From: Odontocerum albicorne
Taxonomy: Eukaryota > Arthropoda > Insecta > Trichoptera > Odontoceridae
Assembly (NCBI GenBank): GCA_949825065.1
Contig: OX463855.1
Coordinates: 38,264,301 to 38,328,300 of the forward strand
Direction: 5' to 3'
DNA length: 64,000 nt
Shown: positions 10,430 through 22,359 of the stretch, piece after piece
Numbering within the stretch: the stretch's first letter is position 1
How the letters are laid out: each line of letters opens with the position of its first letter
Notes under the pieces: model-generated
Database searches by the model: none
The model's input: only the letters and a program-made list of their open reading frames with translations
Told to the model about the DNA's origin: nothing
Position numbers and translations under genes: made by a program

Positions 10430-11540
10430 CCGCAACTACTCTCATTTCCTATTGCATATTAAGTTTTGAACAATATTTGTTGAGTTTTGAGCCAGTGAAA
10501 CCCCAGCTTTGTCAAGGTAAGTCGTTGAAAATTAAATCTGGATTTACTAAGCTTAAGGATATTAATCCTTGACTGATATTCAAAATTCTAAGATTGTGTT
10601 AAACATGTATCAAATGTAAAATAAAATAAATAAATATTATGGATATGACGGCACCGGTACAAAAACTGTAGAAATAGGTGGATGACTGATACTCGAATGC
10701 TCGGAGATTTCGGATCACGGTGAAAAGGTCGGTGAAAAGTAGCAGGGTGAAGAGATTCCTCTTTAGCAGGTAGTAGATGGTCGCAAATAAAAGGCAGTAG
10801 ACAGAGAGAACTGATAATGTATTTCCAAGGCGTTTGGCGCTCCTTATGTGCGGCCAATCGCTCATCGCAAGCGCCTGTTTTCGCCCGTGCATGCCGTCAT
10901 AACTTGCAAACAGAAAACAAATACATCTTATGTTTTATGTGACGCATATGTCCGATACAATATATAGCCACGGAACTAAGATTCACCCACAGTTTGACAA
11001 GGCCATTGCATGGCGAAACACTGTCACTTAATTAAATCAATAAAGGATATAGGAACTATCAAAACGTTTTACAATAAAGTGGCAAAGAAATAAATATTGC
11101 TGTGGTTAGTCAAGGACACCGAAGAGTCATTTATATTTTTAATACATAAACATTGTAGGTATTGTATTATACTTCCACTTTATATAATCAGCATACAATC
11201 TGACAGACTTATTAGCATGGTAATAGGTAATAATAGCATGGTAATTTCTTCCAACCAATAAGAAAGATGTCAAAATGCCTAATATGAAAACCTAAATGGA
11301 AACCGTTTTTGTATTCCACTGGATCTTGAACCCGAAATGTCCGAATTCAAAATCAAGGTTTCTAATAACTAGGCCACAAAAAAGTGCTTAATAATGACGT
11401 TGAATGAAATATTTAATGGGACTGGATAATAAAAACCACTTAGAAATAGTTTCACCTGCTTACAAAAAACATCAGCAAATTATTATTTGCTAATCTTTTA
11501 ACACGCTACAGGTGTCCCAAAAATGTTTACACACTTCTTT
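10430..11540. other. No gene recognised
   Basis: Contains a moderately GC-rich stretch at 10640-10990 with overlapping frames of 89-97 aa on minus. They are rich in L, F and Y and match nothing I know, so I do not call them genes. Confidence 0.
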
Positions 11541-12100
11541 TTAGCATACCGTTCGTTTATTTGAATTTGTTACAGGAATTTGACATACCGTTCGTTTATT
11601 TGAATTTGTTACAGGAATTTGACATACCGTTCGTTTATTTGAATTTGTTACAAGAATTTGACATACCGTTCGTTTATTTGAATTTGTTACAGGAATTTTA
11701 TATACCGTTCGTTTATTTGAATTTGTTACAGGAATTTGACATACCGTTCGTTTATTTGAATTTGTTACAGGAATTTGACATACCGTTCGTTTATTTGAAT
11801 TTGTTACAGGAATTTGACATACCGTTCGTTTATTTGAATTTGTTACAGGAATTTGACATACCGTTCGTTTATTTGAATTTGTTACAGGAATTTGACATAC
11901 CGTTCGTTTATTTGAATTTGTTACAGGAATTTGACATACCGTTCGTTTATTTGAATTTGTTACAGGAATTTGACATACCGTTCGTTTATTTGAATTTGTT
12001 ACAGAAATTTGACATACCGTTCGTTTATTTGAATTTGTTACAGGAATTTGACATACCGTTCGTTTATTTGAATTTGTTACAGGAATTTGACATACGAAGA
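11541..12100. repeat. 39-bp minisatellite, about 14 copies
   Basis: The unit contains TACCGTTCGTTTATTTGAAT and TTGTTACAGGAATTTGACA. Because 39 is a multiple of 3, both strands stay open (201 aa minus, 180 aa plus) with 13-residue periods. Copies are nearly identical, so the array is young or homogenised. Confidence 0.
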
Positions 12101-12104
12101 TGAG

Positions 12105-12899
12105 GAAAAGGAAATTGCAGATGAGGAAAAATTGTATTTTCAGCAAGATGGTGCATTCTCCCCACTACCATCGTGATGTAAGGACCTACCTTGATGTAAA
12201 TTTGCCGAACAGATGGATTAGACGTAGAGATAGCTCTCGCGCTCCTCAGACCTCACATCAATTGACTTTTTTATGAGGACTCATTAAAGATAAAGTTTAC
12301 TGTGTAAAACCAGCAGCACTTAATGAATATAGAGTATATATATAAAGAAAATGCGCCCAAATATCAAAACAAATTATTGCGAATCCACATTATCAGCAGT
12401 GAATGGACCAGAATGGTCATCAATTTGAGAACTTGTGATGGTTAAAAAATCGACTATGTATTCTTGAATTTGGAGTTTTAATCTTATATGAGTGGCGAAG
12501 TGCCAAACCAGCCTATACAACGAATATGTTGAAATGAGATAATAGAGCACAAAGTCTATGGGTTATTATAAATGAAATGTTGTGTAATTAATGTTTTTTT
12601 GTTCATTGAACAGATACGTTCTAAAACTAGTACAATAAAAGTAAAAAAATGAATCTAATATTATGACAAGATTATTTGATGATTAAAGTATTTTTGTTTG
12701 ATAGGCAAATTTGGCATAAAAGTATATCACGAAAAATCGCTTTGCCAAAAAAAATATAGATGGCAGCAGCAGTACCATTTAGAATTTTGTAGTAAAAGCA
12801 TTTCTGGCTTATAAAGAAACGTTATGTGACTCAAATTTTAACAATAACTATTTTTTGGTTTTGTTGGATAGGCTGATTTGGCTCTATGCCGCTCATATA
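12105..12899. other. No gene recognised
   Basis: AT-rich sequence with many stops in all frames; no repeat match noticed. Confidence 0.
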
Positions 12900-12901
12900 T
12901 A

Positions 12902-13833
12902 CGAGGCGTATCCAGAAAGTAAGTGTACTGAGGCTCTCACCACCAGATGGATTTTAATTTCGACATGTTGGCAACACTTCCGTGTAGCCTGACCCTTTCC
13001 CTCCGCAACTAGACCGGTTCGAGGTCAGTACGTTGAGAAGTGTCGACGCGACAACAAGTTTCGTGAAAAATGTCAACTCAATCTCCCGCCAAGTTGAATC
13101 GAGTGGAGGCCGGGCAAGAGTTTTTGAGGCGCTGCAAACTCCATGGAGATGAATTTCTCCACTCCATCGTTACTGGAGATGAAATTTGGGTTGCACACTA
13201 CACGCCTGAAACCAAAAGGCAGTCTCAACAGTGGCGTCACACCTCTTCACCCTCCGCCAAAAAGTTCAAAACCACAATTTCAGCCAAGAAAATCATGGCA
13301 TCCGTGTTTTGGGACTGTCAAGGCATAATTTTAATTGAATATATGCCTCAAGGGGAGACCATCAACTCTGCAAGATACTGTGAGACCCTAAAAAAATTGC
13401 GGAGGGCGATTCAGAACAAGAGGAGGGGCATGCTGACAAAGGGAGTATGCCTGCTGCTTGAGAATGCCAGACGGAACTGCTCGCCTCGTTTAAATGGGAT
13501 GTCCTGAACCATCCCGCGCATTCCCCTGACCTAGCACCTTCAGATTACTATCTCTTTACCTCCCTGAAGCTGCACATGGGTGGAAAAAGGTTTTCAACCG
13601 ACGAGGAGGTAAATGAGGAGGGGGAGAAGTGGACGGAGGGGTTGGCGGGAAACTACTTCGAGGAAGGCATCAAAAAGTTGATACCCCGCTTCACCACCTG
13701 CATTGAGAGGAATGGCGACTATGTCGAAAAATAGCTTACATATGTACTACGGTAACCACGTAATTTTTTTGTTTAAATAAAAAAAATTGTAACCTACAAA
13801 AATTCAGTACACTTAGTTTCTGGATATGCCTCG
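12902..13833 (+). mobile_element. mariner element, copy 1, internally deleted
   Basis: TIRs CGAGGCGTATCCAGAAA and the inverse CGAGGCATATCCAGAAA, flanked by TA (12900-12901, 13834-13835). It is 932 bp; full-length mariners are about 1.3 kb. The transposase reading frame lacks the N-terminal DNA-binding part. A sister copy lies at 16116-17074. Confidence 0.
13070..13732 (+). pseudogene. mariner transposase, copy 1, defective
   Basis: After the start MSTQSPAKLNR the protein jumps to the catalytic core: HSIVTGDEIWVAHYTPETKR holds the first catalytic Asp, then SAKKIMASVFWDCQGIILIE. Just before the second Asp motif, about 30 nt present in copy 2 are missing, shifting the frame. The SPDLAPSDYYLF block with the third Asp follows in another frame (13520-13560). 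The helix-turn-helix domain is absent, so the copy cannot encode a working enzyme. Confidence 0.
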
Positions 13834-13835
13834 TA

Positions 13836-14430
13836 CTTTAAAAATACTGAATTTACAGCATTCTTAGTGTGTGTATGTACTCGTATTTTTGGAACACTCT
13901 TTTATACGATTACCGAGATGCAGTTCCTTTACTGAATCACTATTTTTAATCATTGAGACCGGATCTATTTCGAATGGACAAAAATAAATCATCAAACCGC
14001 TAGTAAAATGCATAATAGTTCTTAATTAAAATCGTAGAGTGAACCTTGAAAGACACCATTCGTGATAATTTCTGACGTGATAATAAAACAAAATGTATAC
14101 CACGAACAATGGCCCACAAGCAAGCGGATGCACGGTACATTTAGAGGAGCTATTGCGAAATTGGAAAAAACAAACTGATTGTGCGCGAACTTACCTAATT
14201 TGTTACTACACCTTGTATGAGGCGACGCAATCACTCCATAGTCTCGCTACTGAGTTAAAAATAATAAATATTGCGTAAATAAATTACGCATAAGTCATCG
14301 TATCATAGACTAAGACTGGGCCTCCTTATGTACCTACTTTGTAAGCGGATGTAGACACTAGCGGTATAATTGTTAAGATGGTTAAAAAAACCTTCAAAAG
14401 GAAGATACGATTATGCCAATTTATATTGGA
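13836..14430. other. No gene recognised
   Basis: AT-rich; a short possible transposon end (ACACCTTGTA) is near 14209-14218 but I found no partner. Confidence 0.
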
Positions 14431-14432
14431 TA

Positions 14433-15690
14433 GGGTAGGTACCCCAAATATCACCAATATGCCTAATATCGCCTACTCGTGTTTACAAGCTACTATACGC
14501 GCCATGTATGAGTTTGTGTAGTTACCTTGAAGGTTTAGGTTTAGGGTTTTGACACACGTAGCGCCAGCGACAACCTTTCTAAGAGTGACAGCAAAAACAA
14601 TATGTCATCTGAAGTGTTTGAGGCTGTGATGAACGTTTTTTTTTAAAGTGAAACTTCCATAGGCGCGGTAGGGCGAATTGGCCTGAACGTCACGAAAAGT
14701 GAAACGCTTCCCCTTCTCCGATTTTAATGGTAATATTTCAAATGATCTATATTATTTATATATATTAATAAATTAATCATTAATAAATCCATTAATAATT
14801 AATAAATATTCATTAATTATTAATTAATATAATAATTAATATAATAATAATCAATAACTAATTAATTATTAATAGTAAAGAATTTTTAATTAATTAATTT
14901 AATTTATTTATATTAATTAATTAATATAACCATTGCCTAATCCTAAAAAAAATCGTTAACAAATGGAAAAAAGCAATGCATAAAATCAACTTTTACTAGA
15001 AGCTAAGAAGTTTCACTCTACTGCGAGAGAGTCTCACGCATCTGTTTTTTTCTTCTAATAAATTATGAAGCATTTGTTTTTGTTCCTGTTTTTTTCTTAA
15101 TTTTTTTTTTAAAGGAAAAGTTTGAAATTAGTTTACAAAAAATATGTGTGCTCTACTAACAACTCGTTTTTGACAGGTGCTCCTAATTTCGGTAATAAGA
15201 ACAAGGGTAAAAATCGTTAACAAATGGAAAAAAGCGATGCATAAAATCAACTTTTACTAGAAGCTAAGAAGTTTCCCTTCTACTGCGAGAGAGTCTCACG
15301 CATCTGTTTTTTTTTTCTTATAAATTATGAAGCATTTGTTTTTGTTCTTGTTTTTAATTTGTCTTTTTTTTAAGGAAAAGTTTGAAATTAGTTTACAAAA
15401 AATATGTGTGCTGTACTAACAACTCGTTTTTGACAGGTGCTCCTAATTTCGGTAATAATAACAAGGGTAGGCGATATTATGAACCCAATCTTGGAAAATT
15501 CCCTTGGGATTTTTTTTTTAAATTTGCTAGTTAACATAAACTAGTATAGGTTAAGAAGTGATTTGATTCCTGGAAACCAAAGGAGGATAGTTCCTAGTGA
15601 TACTCATTTAGTTTCCAGCTTGATTTCTTAATCCAGGAGGTTGAGATACAGAGAAATAGTTAGGGTAGGCGATATTTGGGACACCTACCC
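14433..15690. mobile_element. Non-autonomous DNA element with TIR GGGTAGGT, TA target
   Basis: Left end GGGTAGGTACCCCAAATATC and right end inverse GGGTAGGTGTCCCAAATATC, flanked by TA (14431-14432, 15691-15692). GGTAGGCGATATT repeats inside the right end at 15467. No transposase is visible. The centre is extremely AT-rich (14740-14940). Confidence 0.
14945..15470. repeat. Direct duplication of about 260 bp
   Basis: AAATCGTTAACAAATGGAAA occurs at about 14950 and 15211. The copies run in parallel through GAGAGAGTCTCACGCATCTG to TGCTCCTAATTTCGGTAATA. It lies inside the TIR element. Confidence 0.
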
Positions 15691-16115
15691 TAACCAAAAA
15701 AGTTTATGCGGTTTTCAGAAGAGGTTGGTACATAGACTTGTTGTGACTTGCAGTATCCAAATTTGTATGTGAATCATAATATATAGTAGTATGGTATGAT
15801 ATGCATACCTGTTCTATATTATAGAACAGGTATGCATCAGTCAATCGATACGTTTTGACTTGGTATGATATTTTGTGTTGTAGATTCAAACTATTTTAAA
15901 AGGTCAGTGAAAGCTCGTGTAATTCGAACATGTTTGTTTTATGAATTTAAGCGTGGTTAAAAAATCTTCTGATTATGAATCACTTCATCCCAGTCAGAAT
16001 GACTTAGCGTTATTGATAATTAAATATTGCGTATCATTATTGAAAATATTTCGAATGTAACGTTTTAAGAACTTTCTGAAATGTTTCAATTAAAAAAAAT
16101 TAAACAATTCATTTA

Positions 16116-17074
16116 CTATGCGTATCCAGAAAGTAAGTGTACTGAGGCTCTCACGACCGGATGGATTTTATTTTCGACATGTTGGCTACACTTCCGTGTA
16201 GCCTGACCCTTCCCCTCCGCAACGAGACCGGTTCGAGGTCAGTACGTTGAGAAGTGTCGACGCGACAACACGTTTCGTGAAAAATTTAAATCCAATCTCC
16301 CGCCAAGTGCGAAATACGCGGCGTCATACGTTATCTCGTTTGTAAGGGAAAACCTCCGGTTGAGGTTTATAATGAGGTGAAAACTGCATATGGTGATAAA
16401 GCTATGAATCGTACGAGTGTGTACAAGTGTTGTCGCGAGTTTAAAAACGGTCACGTCACACCTCTTCACCCTCCGCCAAAAAGTTCAAAACCACAATTTC
16501 AGCCAAGAAAATCATGGCATCCGTGTTTTGGGACTGTCAAGGCACAATTTTAATTGAATATATGCCTCAAGAGGAGACCATCAACTCTGCAAGATACTGT
16601 GAGACCCTAAAAAAATTGCGGAGGGCGATTCAGAACAAGAGTAGAGGCATGCTGACAAAGGGAGTCTGCCTGCTGCACGACAATGCCAGACCACACACGG
16701 TGAAAGCCACAAAGGAACTGCTCGCCTCGTTTAAATGGGATGTCCTGAACCATCCCGCGCATTCCCCTGACCTAGCACCTTCAGATTACTATCTCTTTAC
16801 CTCCCTGAAGCTGCACATGGGTGGAAAAAGGTTTTCAACTGACAAGGAGGTAAAGGAGGAGGTGGAGAAGTGGACGGAGGGGTTGGCGGGAAACTACTTC
16901 GAGGAAGGCATCAAAAAGTTGATACCCCGCTTCACCACCTGCATTTAGAGGAATGGCGACTATTTCGAAAAATAGCTTACATATGTACTACGGTAACCAC
17001 GTAATTTTTTTGTTTAAATAAAAAAAATTGTAACCTACGAAAATTCAGTACACTTTCTTTCTGGATATGACTTG
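16116..17074 (+). mobile_element. mariner element, copy 2, internally deleted
   Basis: TIRs CTATGCGTATCCAGAAA and the inverse CAAGTCATATCCAGAAA, TA on both sides (16114-16115, 17075-17076). Same family as 12902-13833, but a different section is missing. Confidence 0.
16300..16971 (+). pseudogene. mariner transposase, copy 2, defective
   Basis: An N-terminal DNA-binding piece reads RYLVCKGKPPVEVYNEVKTA YGDKAMNRTSVYK.CREFKNG. It joins directly to the middle of the core at HPPPKSSKPQF, so the block with the first catalytic Asp is lost. The rest is open from 16514: VCLLHDNARPHTVKATKELL (second Asp) and SPDLAPSDYYLFTSLKLHMG (third Asp), the D..34..D spacing of mariner. It ends CI followed by TAG where copy 1 reads on to ERNGDYVEK. 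Confidence 0.
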
Positions 17075-17156
17075 TATATTCGTATCACATTGGAAAATCA
17101 TCTGATCTATTCAGCTCGAGCGTGTACAGGATACGTTACTTCAGAAACTGTCTATT

Positions 17157-17335
17157 GATAATGAAGTATTGCGTGTCATTATTGAAACTATTTCGAATAT
17201 AACGTTTTAAGAACTTTCTGAAATGTTTCAATTAAAAAAATTAAACAATTCATTTACATTTGTATCAAATTGGAAAATCATCTGATCTATTCAGCTCGAG
17301 CGTGTACTGTATACGTTACTTCAGAAACTGTCATG
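17157..17335. repeat. Duplicate of the mariner copy 2 insertion site (empty site)
   Basis: About 16020-16113 matches 17157-17256, and 17077-17155 matches 17259-17335. The sequence on either side of copy 2 is therefore present again, uninterrupted, just downstream. Confidence 0.
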
Positions 17336-17344
17336 AATAGTTAA

Positions 17345-17715
17345 TCGAAAGAAAGTGTTATTTTGCTGAATAATGCAAGACCTCATACTACAAGATAAAC
17401 TCGTGAAAAATATGATTTAGGGTAGGAAAACTATCTCATGTGCCAATTTCTTCCAAGATTTCTCCAAGGGATTATCACCTTTTCATGGCGCTCAAAAATC
17501 ACATGCGGCAATTTACCAATATAGCAGAGATTGAAGCGAATTTTGTTAGGTTTGTTGTTTCTGAAGACACGACTTTTTACAAAAGCGGAATTAATAAACT
17601 TGTATCTCGTTGGTCCGTAGATTGTGAAGGTGGTTATTTTAAGGAGATATTCTCATTTGGAATTAAAAAAAAAAAAATTCTTTCATTTTATTTTATTATA
17701 ATCCTTTCTGAATAA
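17345..17715 (+). pseudogene. Third mariner transposase C-terminus, old and degenerate
   Basis: Reads SKESVILLNNARPHTT (second catalytic block with D replaced by N), then ISPRDYHLFMALKNHM (third block, SPDLAPSDYHLF in the family) and FYKSGINKLVSRWSVDCEGG. Stops and frameshifts are present. It belongs to a different mariner lineage from copies 1 and 2. Confidence 0.
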
Positions 17716-19190
17716 TTTTCAGCAAGAAATGTCAAAAAATCTTGAAAATTTGAAAAGTTATGAGGGTTTATAGTCGAGCGCGCGCCGATCGAAAAATGGC
17801 CTGAGCTTTCCTGAAAAATCACTTTTTTTAAACTATTCCCCGTAATAACTCAAAAATTAATTAAGCGATTTTAATGAACAAGTACGTATTCTCTTTATTA
17901 TACCTTTCTCTTTAACCGGTACTAGAATTATTTCAATCGATTTACTTTTTTCACTTCTCTTAAGACAAAAAAAGAGTAAGTATACTCGTACATTACATTT
18001 AGAATTTCCTAACTGGTTTAAACCGTAACTGATAAACCGGTTATTTAGATCATTTTACAATAACCAAAAAAACTGTAACTGATAAACCGATTATTTAGAT
18101 CATATTACAATAACCAAAAAATAAACCGTAACTGATAAACCGGTTATTTAGATCATTTTACAATAACAAAAAAAAAAACGATACTGTTTATTGATTAACC
18201 AGTTAGAACATTATTATAAAATATAATTATTTATCTAACTACATTATTTTTGCTATATTTTAGTTAGCGTTTGGCCATAGCTTTAAACACGACGTGTTAT
18301 TTAACAGTTGTTATTTGTATGACTATCTTGACGTCGACCGTAGTACTATATTTAAGTTTTTCTGATCTTAATCCTTTATAGGGCAAATTTTTATTTTTGA
18401 AATATTAAGTTTTTAGTTGAATAAATCATTATTATGTGTATCAAATAAACTTTATTTCTTCGAAAATGTGTTATAATTTTTTTTTTGAAATGGAGCAGTC
18501 GCTTATGAGACCTGTCCCATTTCAGGGGGTCATCTCAGTGGTCGCAAAAGTGACCAATGAATGTTTAGGTAATAATATCTAAGTTTAGGTTGTATTAAGA
18601 AATACAATTCTTAAAGAGATATAATGAATGGTGATTTACATATAATACTTATTTACACATTTGACAATGAATTGACCGGATGTTTAGATCGTTGCTACTG
18701 AACATGCAGCTAACTTCACGACGATCCGTCTTAAATAAGACCTCTGCCCGTCCACTACATTTGCCAATTTAACATTTGTGTTACTTAAAAACGTTTCATT
18801 AAGAAAATGAATCCTTATAAGTATAACAATAAGGGTGGTCGCATATGCGACCGATTTCTGCTAATGCCTGTTAAAGGGTTAAACAACAATTATAAATAAA
18901 TTATTTACGTTTTGTGAGCATTTATAATATAAGTACTCGTATTTAAAAAATTATGTAAGTATACATTAGTTATATGGCATATGCAAACATTCCTTTATCT
19001 TATTGTAAATTGTATTGCATTTATCAAGTGTATGAAGTGTAGACACGCCCTCAATGTCTCAACCAATGAATAAACAAATCAATGTCCACCTGCAGAACGA
19101 CGATCATATTATATAGTGGTAGGCAAAGAGCGGCTAATTCTGGTAGTTTACTTGCTTGCAAAGTATTCCTTTATATATATTTTTGTACAT
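17716..19190. other. No gene; AT-rich with short repeats
   Basis: Includes about three tandem copies of a roughly 51-bp unit with ACTGATAAACCGGTTATTTA at 18005-18180. A possible piggyBac-type right end GTTAAAGGGTTAA is near 18870, without a left end that I could find. Confidence 0.
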
Positions 19191-19194
19191 GTAC

Positions 19195-19735
19195 CATATT
19201 ATTATTATTATTATTATTATTACACATGACAAGAAATATACACAATTTGAGAAAAAACAACAGGTAATTTGATTTGGACATATAATTTTAATGGATCTGG
19301 GTTTGTTGCCTTTCATTTGTCGTATCCCCAGTAAACTAGGCTTTTGCCTGTATCTCACTGAGGATATTTAGCATGAAAAAATAAATCGATACTTCTTTCC
19401 GATTTTTGATAACACAAAAAACCCCGTTGCACGCTCTCATCAACCTGACAAACAGTGACACTCAACTACAACTGGAAACACCCTGCGAAACTCAACTCCT
19501 CACACATTATCGCTCCAGAAAGACCAAAAATATTCATCCCACAATATACTGCACACAATCATAAGAATAAAAATCAAAACAAATTCAAAACAAAAAAAAG
19601 AAAAACACACAGAAACACAAATACAATAACAACCAAAATTAAAACAATAATAAGAGACCCACACTCACGAGCTCACATAAATCCTTTCCACTCGTCATTC
19701 ATCCTGAAAGCCCAATATATATTTGCATAACTGAT
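19195..19735 (-). repeat. Non-LTR element 3' end (family E), second copy
   Basis: (TTA)n at 19195-19225 is the tail on minus. The following sequence matches 9170-9620 through GGGTTTGTTGCCTTTCATTT and CTGTATCTCACTGAGGATAT. Ends near a pair of CCGGTT motifs. Confidence 0.
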
Positions 19736-19739
19736 TAAC

Positions 19740-20492
19740 CGGTTTCTTGGATGTAAAAATAACCGAAAACCGGTTAGTTGAATTGTCAGCCCTAATTACA
19801 TCCCATCCCACCTCACCTCTATAGTCAAACATCTCATCACGTAACTTAACCCACCTGTATTTTTCTTTTCCTTTTCTTACGATCTATCTCCAATAATCCC
19901 TCTCACCAACACTTTCCGATTCAGTAATGCACTATAAAAAAAAACGCTATCTTATTTCTTTTTATTTCGTCATTAAAACAAAATGTTTTTTTTAGTTCTT
20001 AAAATAAGTAAAAGGAAAATAAAACGAGTGAATTTTTACACGAAGAGTTTTGTTTAATGAATTGATTATCTTTCTATACACTTTTCCATACAAGTAAAAA
20101 TGAAACTAATATTACAATGTTCATCAATAAATTTATTTCAACTCGAAATAACCTAACGGTTTGAAAAATATAGAATCATATTGTATTTCTTTTAATGTTT
20201 TACCCCATCATTATGTCATATAAGGGGAAATTCGGTTTACGGAATATATTAAGTAATATCTTCTTAAGTAAATATTGAATCGTTTATTTTTTCATGACTT
20301 CAAAAAAATAACATAGACGGTCTTAAAATATCACCTGTTTCACTCCAATCATAAGATTGAAACCATTAAAAAAAATCCTTACCAAATATCTCATTAACCA
20401 TCATATTGTTTGTTCCCTTAATTAGTAAATCCCATTAGTTGACGGAAATAACTTAAGTCAAGAGAGAAAAGATTTCATTTGTAAAGATATAC
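19740..20492. other. No gene recognised
   Basis: AT-rich; no domain or repeat relation noticed. Confidence 0.
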
Positions 20493-20494
20493 TA

Positions 20495-21146
20495 CCTTGA
20501 TCAAAAAGTTTTAGGACTTTATTCATAAAATCGAAAATACAAGTTTATTCATCAAAATCGATATGGCCCTCTTCAAAGTACTCCCCATCGACTGCAACGC
20601 ACTTACGCCAGCGCTTGATCCAATCCTCGAAACACCGCTGGTACTCAATTTTCGGTATGTCCATCAGAGTTGTCTTCGATTTTTTCATGACATCCTCTCG
20701 GGTGCTGTAACGCGTTCCGCGAAGTGGTTTTTAAATCGGTTGAACAGGAATAAGTCGCAGGGAGCCAGATCAGGTGAATTCGAAGGCTGCTGGATAGTAT
20801 TCGTGTTGCTTTTGGTCAAAAACGCATGGAAATCATGTCTTTCGCGAAATCAACGCGGTCCTTTTTTTGCACTTACACTTCCAAGGTCTGCGGACCGTTA
20901 AATCCGTTTTCCACACAAAATTTAATGCAAACTCGTTGATGCACAGTTGATGAAATTTTCAAACTGGTAAAAAATCGAAAACACGCACAAAGGTAGGTAC
21001 TCAGTACAGCGTAACTTTTACAAATGTCAAGCTATTGCGCTAAAATTTGGAGGGAAGTGTCAATGATAACCTAACAAAAAAAAAAATTCCAATCGGGTGA
21101 CTGACAGCGCCACACGGTGGCCGGTCCTAAAACTTTTTGATCAAGT
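20495..21146 (-). mobile_element. mariner-type element with TIR CTTGATCAAAAAGTTTTAGG
   Basis: Both ends carry CTTGATCAAAAAGTTTTAGG (inverse on the right), flanked by TA (20493-20494, 21147-21148). It is 652 bp. The minus strand holds a transposase C-terminus. A distinct mariner lineage from the other four in the window. Confidence 0.
20540..20790 (-). pseudogene. mariner-type transposase C-terminus, frameshifted
   Basis: SPDLAPCDLFLFNRFKNHFA carries the third catalytic Asp. Its frame closes at a TGA, and the true C-terminus continues one frame over as STREDVMKKSKTTL.., IPKIEYQRCFEDWIKRWRKC and VDGEYFEEGHIDFDE. A single-base indel near 20715 probably separates the two. Confidence 0.
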
Positions 21147-21149
21147 TAG

Positions 21150-21985
21150 TAATGATTTAGATCGATACTTCTCAAATTTTCTGTCTCCATGGACAATTTT
21201 TTTTTATTCTTATTTATCGTGGACGTGGAAATCAAAATGAATTTCTAATACTTTTTCAGTAAGAAAAATATAATTACGCAAAATAAGAATTATGCTTGAA
21301 TCTTCGACAGTAAGTTTGTTTCACTGTGTGGTCAGTTCAGTTCACAGTCATTTCTCTGGACTCGTCCAACAACAAACTGTTCGCAAGTCAGCATTAGTCT
21401 GGAGTACACAGTTTGAGGGGCACTTCCTCATGTTTAGATGTTCAAAACAATATGTTTAGCAAATGACCTAAAAAATCATTTGATTGCGTAGATCTTGATT
21501 CAGAACAATATTTTTGCGAAAGTTATAAAAAATACCTTTATTTGTGTAGAATTTTTTTTTACCACCCCCTTAAAAAAATTTCATGATTTTATTTATTTAT
21601 TGTAACACTCGTATTTAAGATATAGCATATTAAAAGTTTTTTTCTCTGAAAATTCCAAGATTTACAAATTGAGGGAACACAATGCGTTTCAATTAAACTC
21701 TTCCTAATTGAATTATATTATAAAATAAAACAATGAATTAACTGACCTATTTTCTCGTTAAATTGATAAATTTTTACACAAAACGATAAAAAAACTAAAT
21801 TTAAACAAATTGTCTAATTTTGTCCAAAAAATATAAACAGTCACAATTTGTAAACCACCATTATAACATAATAGAAAAGAAAAATAATTTTAACACTTTG
21901 CACTCGAGGTCGCCAAAGATGCGCAATTTTGATTTTATCACAAAACTCACAGTGATGACATGCTAGTCAAGTTAGCGCTAACTTC
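21150..21985. other. No gene recognised
   Basis: AT-rich, no coding or repeat signal that I can support. Confidence 0.
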
Positions 21986-21988
21986 CGT

Positions 21989-22355
21989 ATGCGTATTTTC
22001 AAATGTGTCTTTATATTTTTCAAATGTGTCTTTATATTTTTCAAATGTGTCTTTATATTTTTCAAATGTGTCTATATTTTTCAAATGTGTCTTTATATTT
22101 TTCAAATGTGTCTTTATATTTTTCAAATATATCTTTATTTTTTTTCCATATGTGTCTATATTTTTCATATGTGTCTTTATATTTTTCAAATGTGTCTTTA
22201 TATTTTTCAAATGTGTCTTTATATTTTTCAAATGTGTTTTTATATTTTTCAAATGTGTCTTTATATTTTTCAAATGTGTCTTTATATTTTTCAAATGTGT
22301 CTTTATATTTTTCAAATGTGTCTTTATATTTTTCAAATGTGTTTTTATATTTTTA
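21989..22355. repeat. 21-bp minisatellite, about 17 copies
   Basis: Unit TCAAATGTGTCTTTATATTT plus T. Open frames of 126-170 aa on both strands are by-products. Confidence 0.
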
Positions 22356-22359
22356 TACG

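Noticed and set aside
10588..10892. Overlapping minus-strand frames of 89 and 97 aa, hydrophobic
   Set aside because: No family resemblance and two frames overlap over the same bases; likely chance in AT-rich DNA.
11541..12146. 201-aa and 180-aa reading frames in opposite strands
   Set aside because: Purely the 39-bp tandem array; multiples of three keep all frames open and there is no other coding evidence.
14534..14556. Short TTTAGG repeats as an interstitial telomere
   Set aside because: Only two or three imperfect units; insect telomere is TTAGG and chance is likely.
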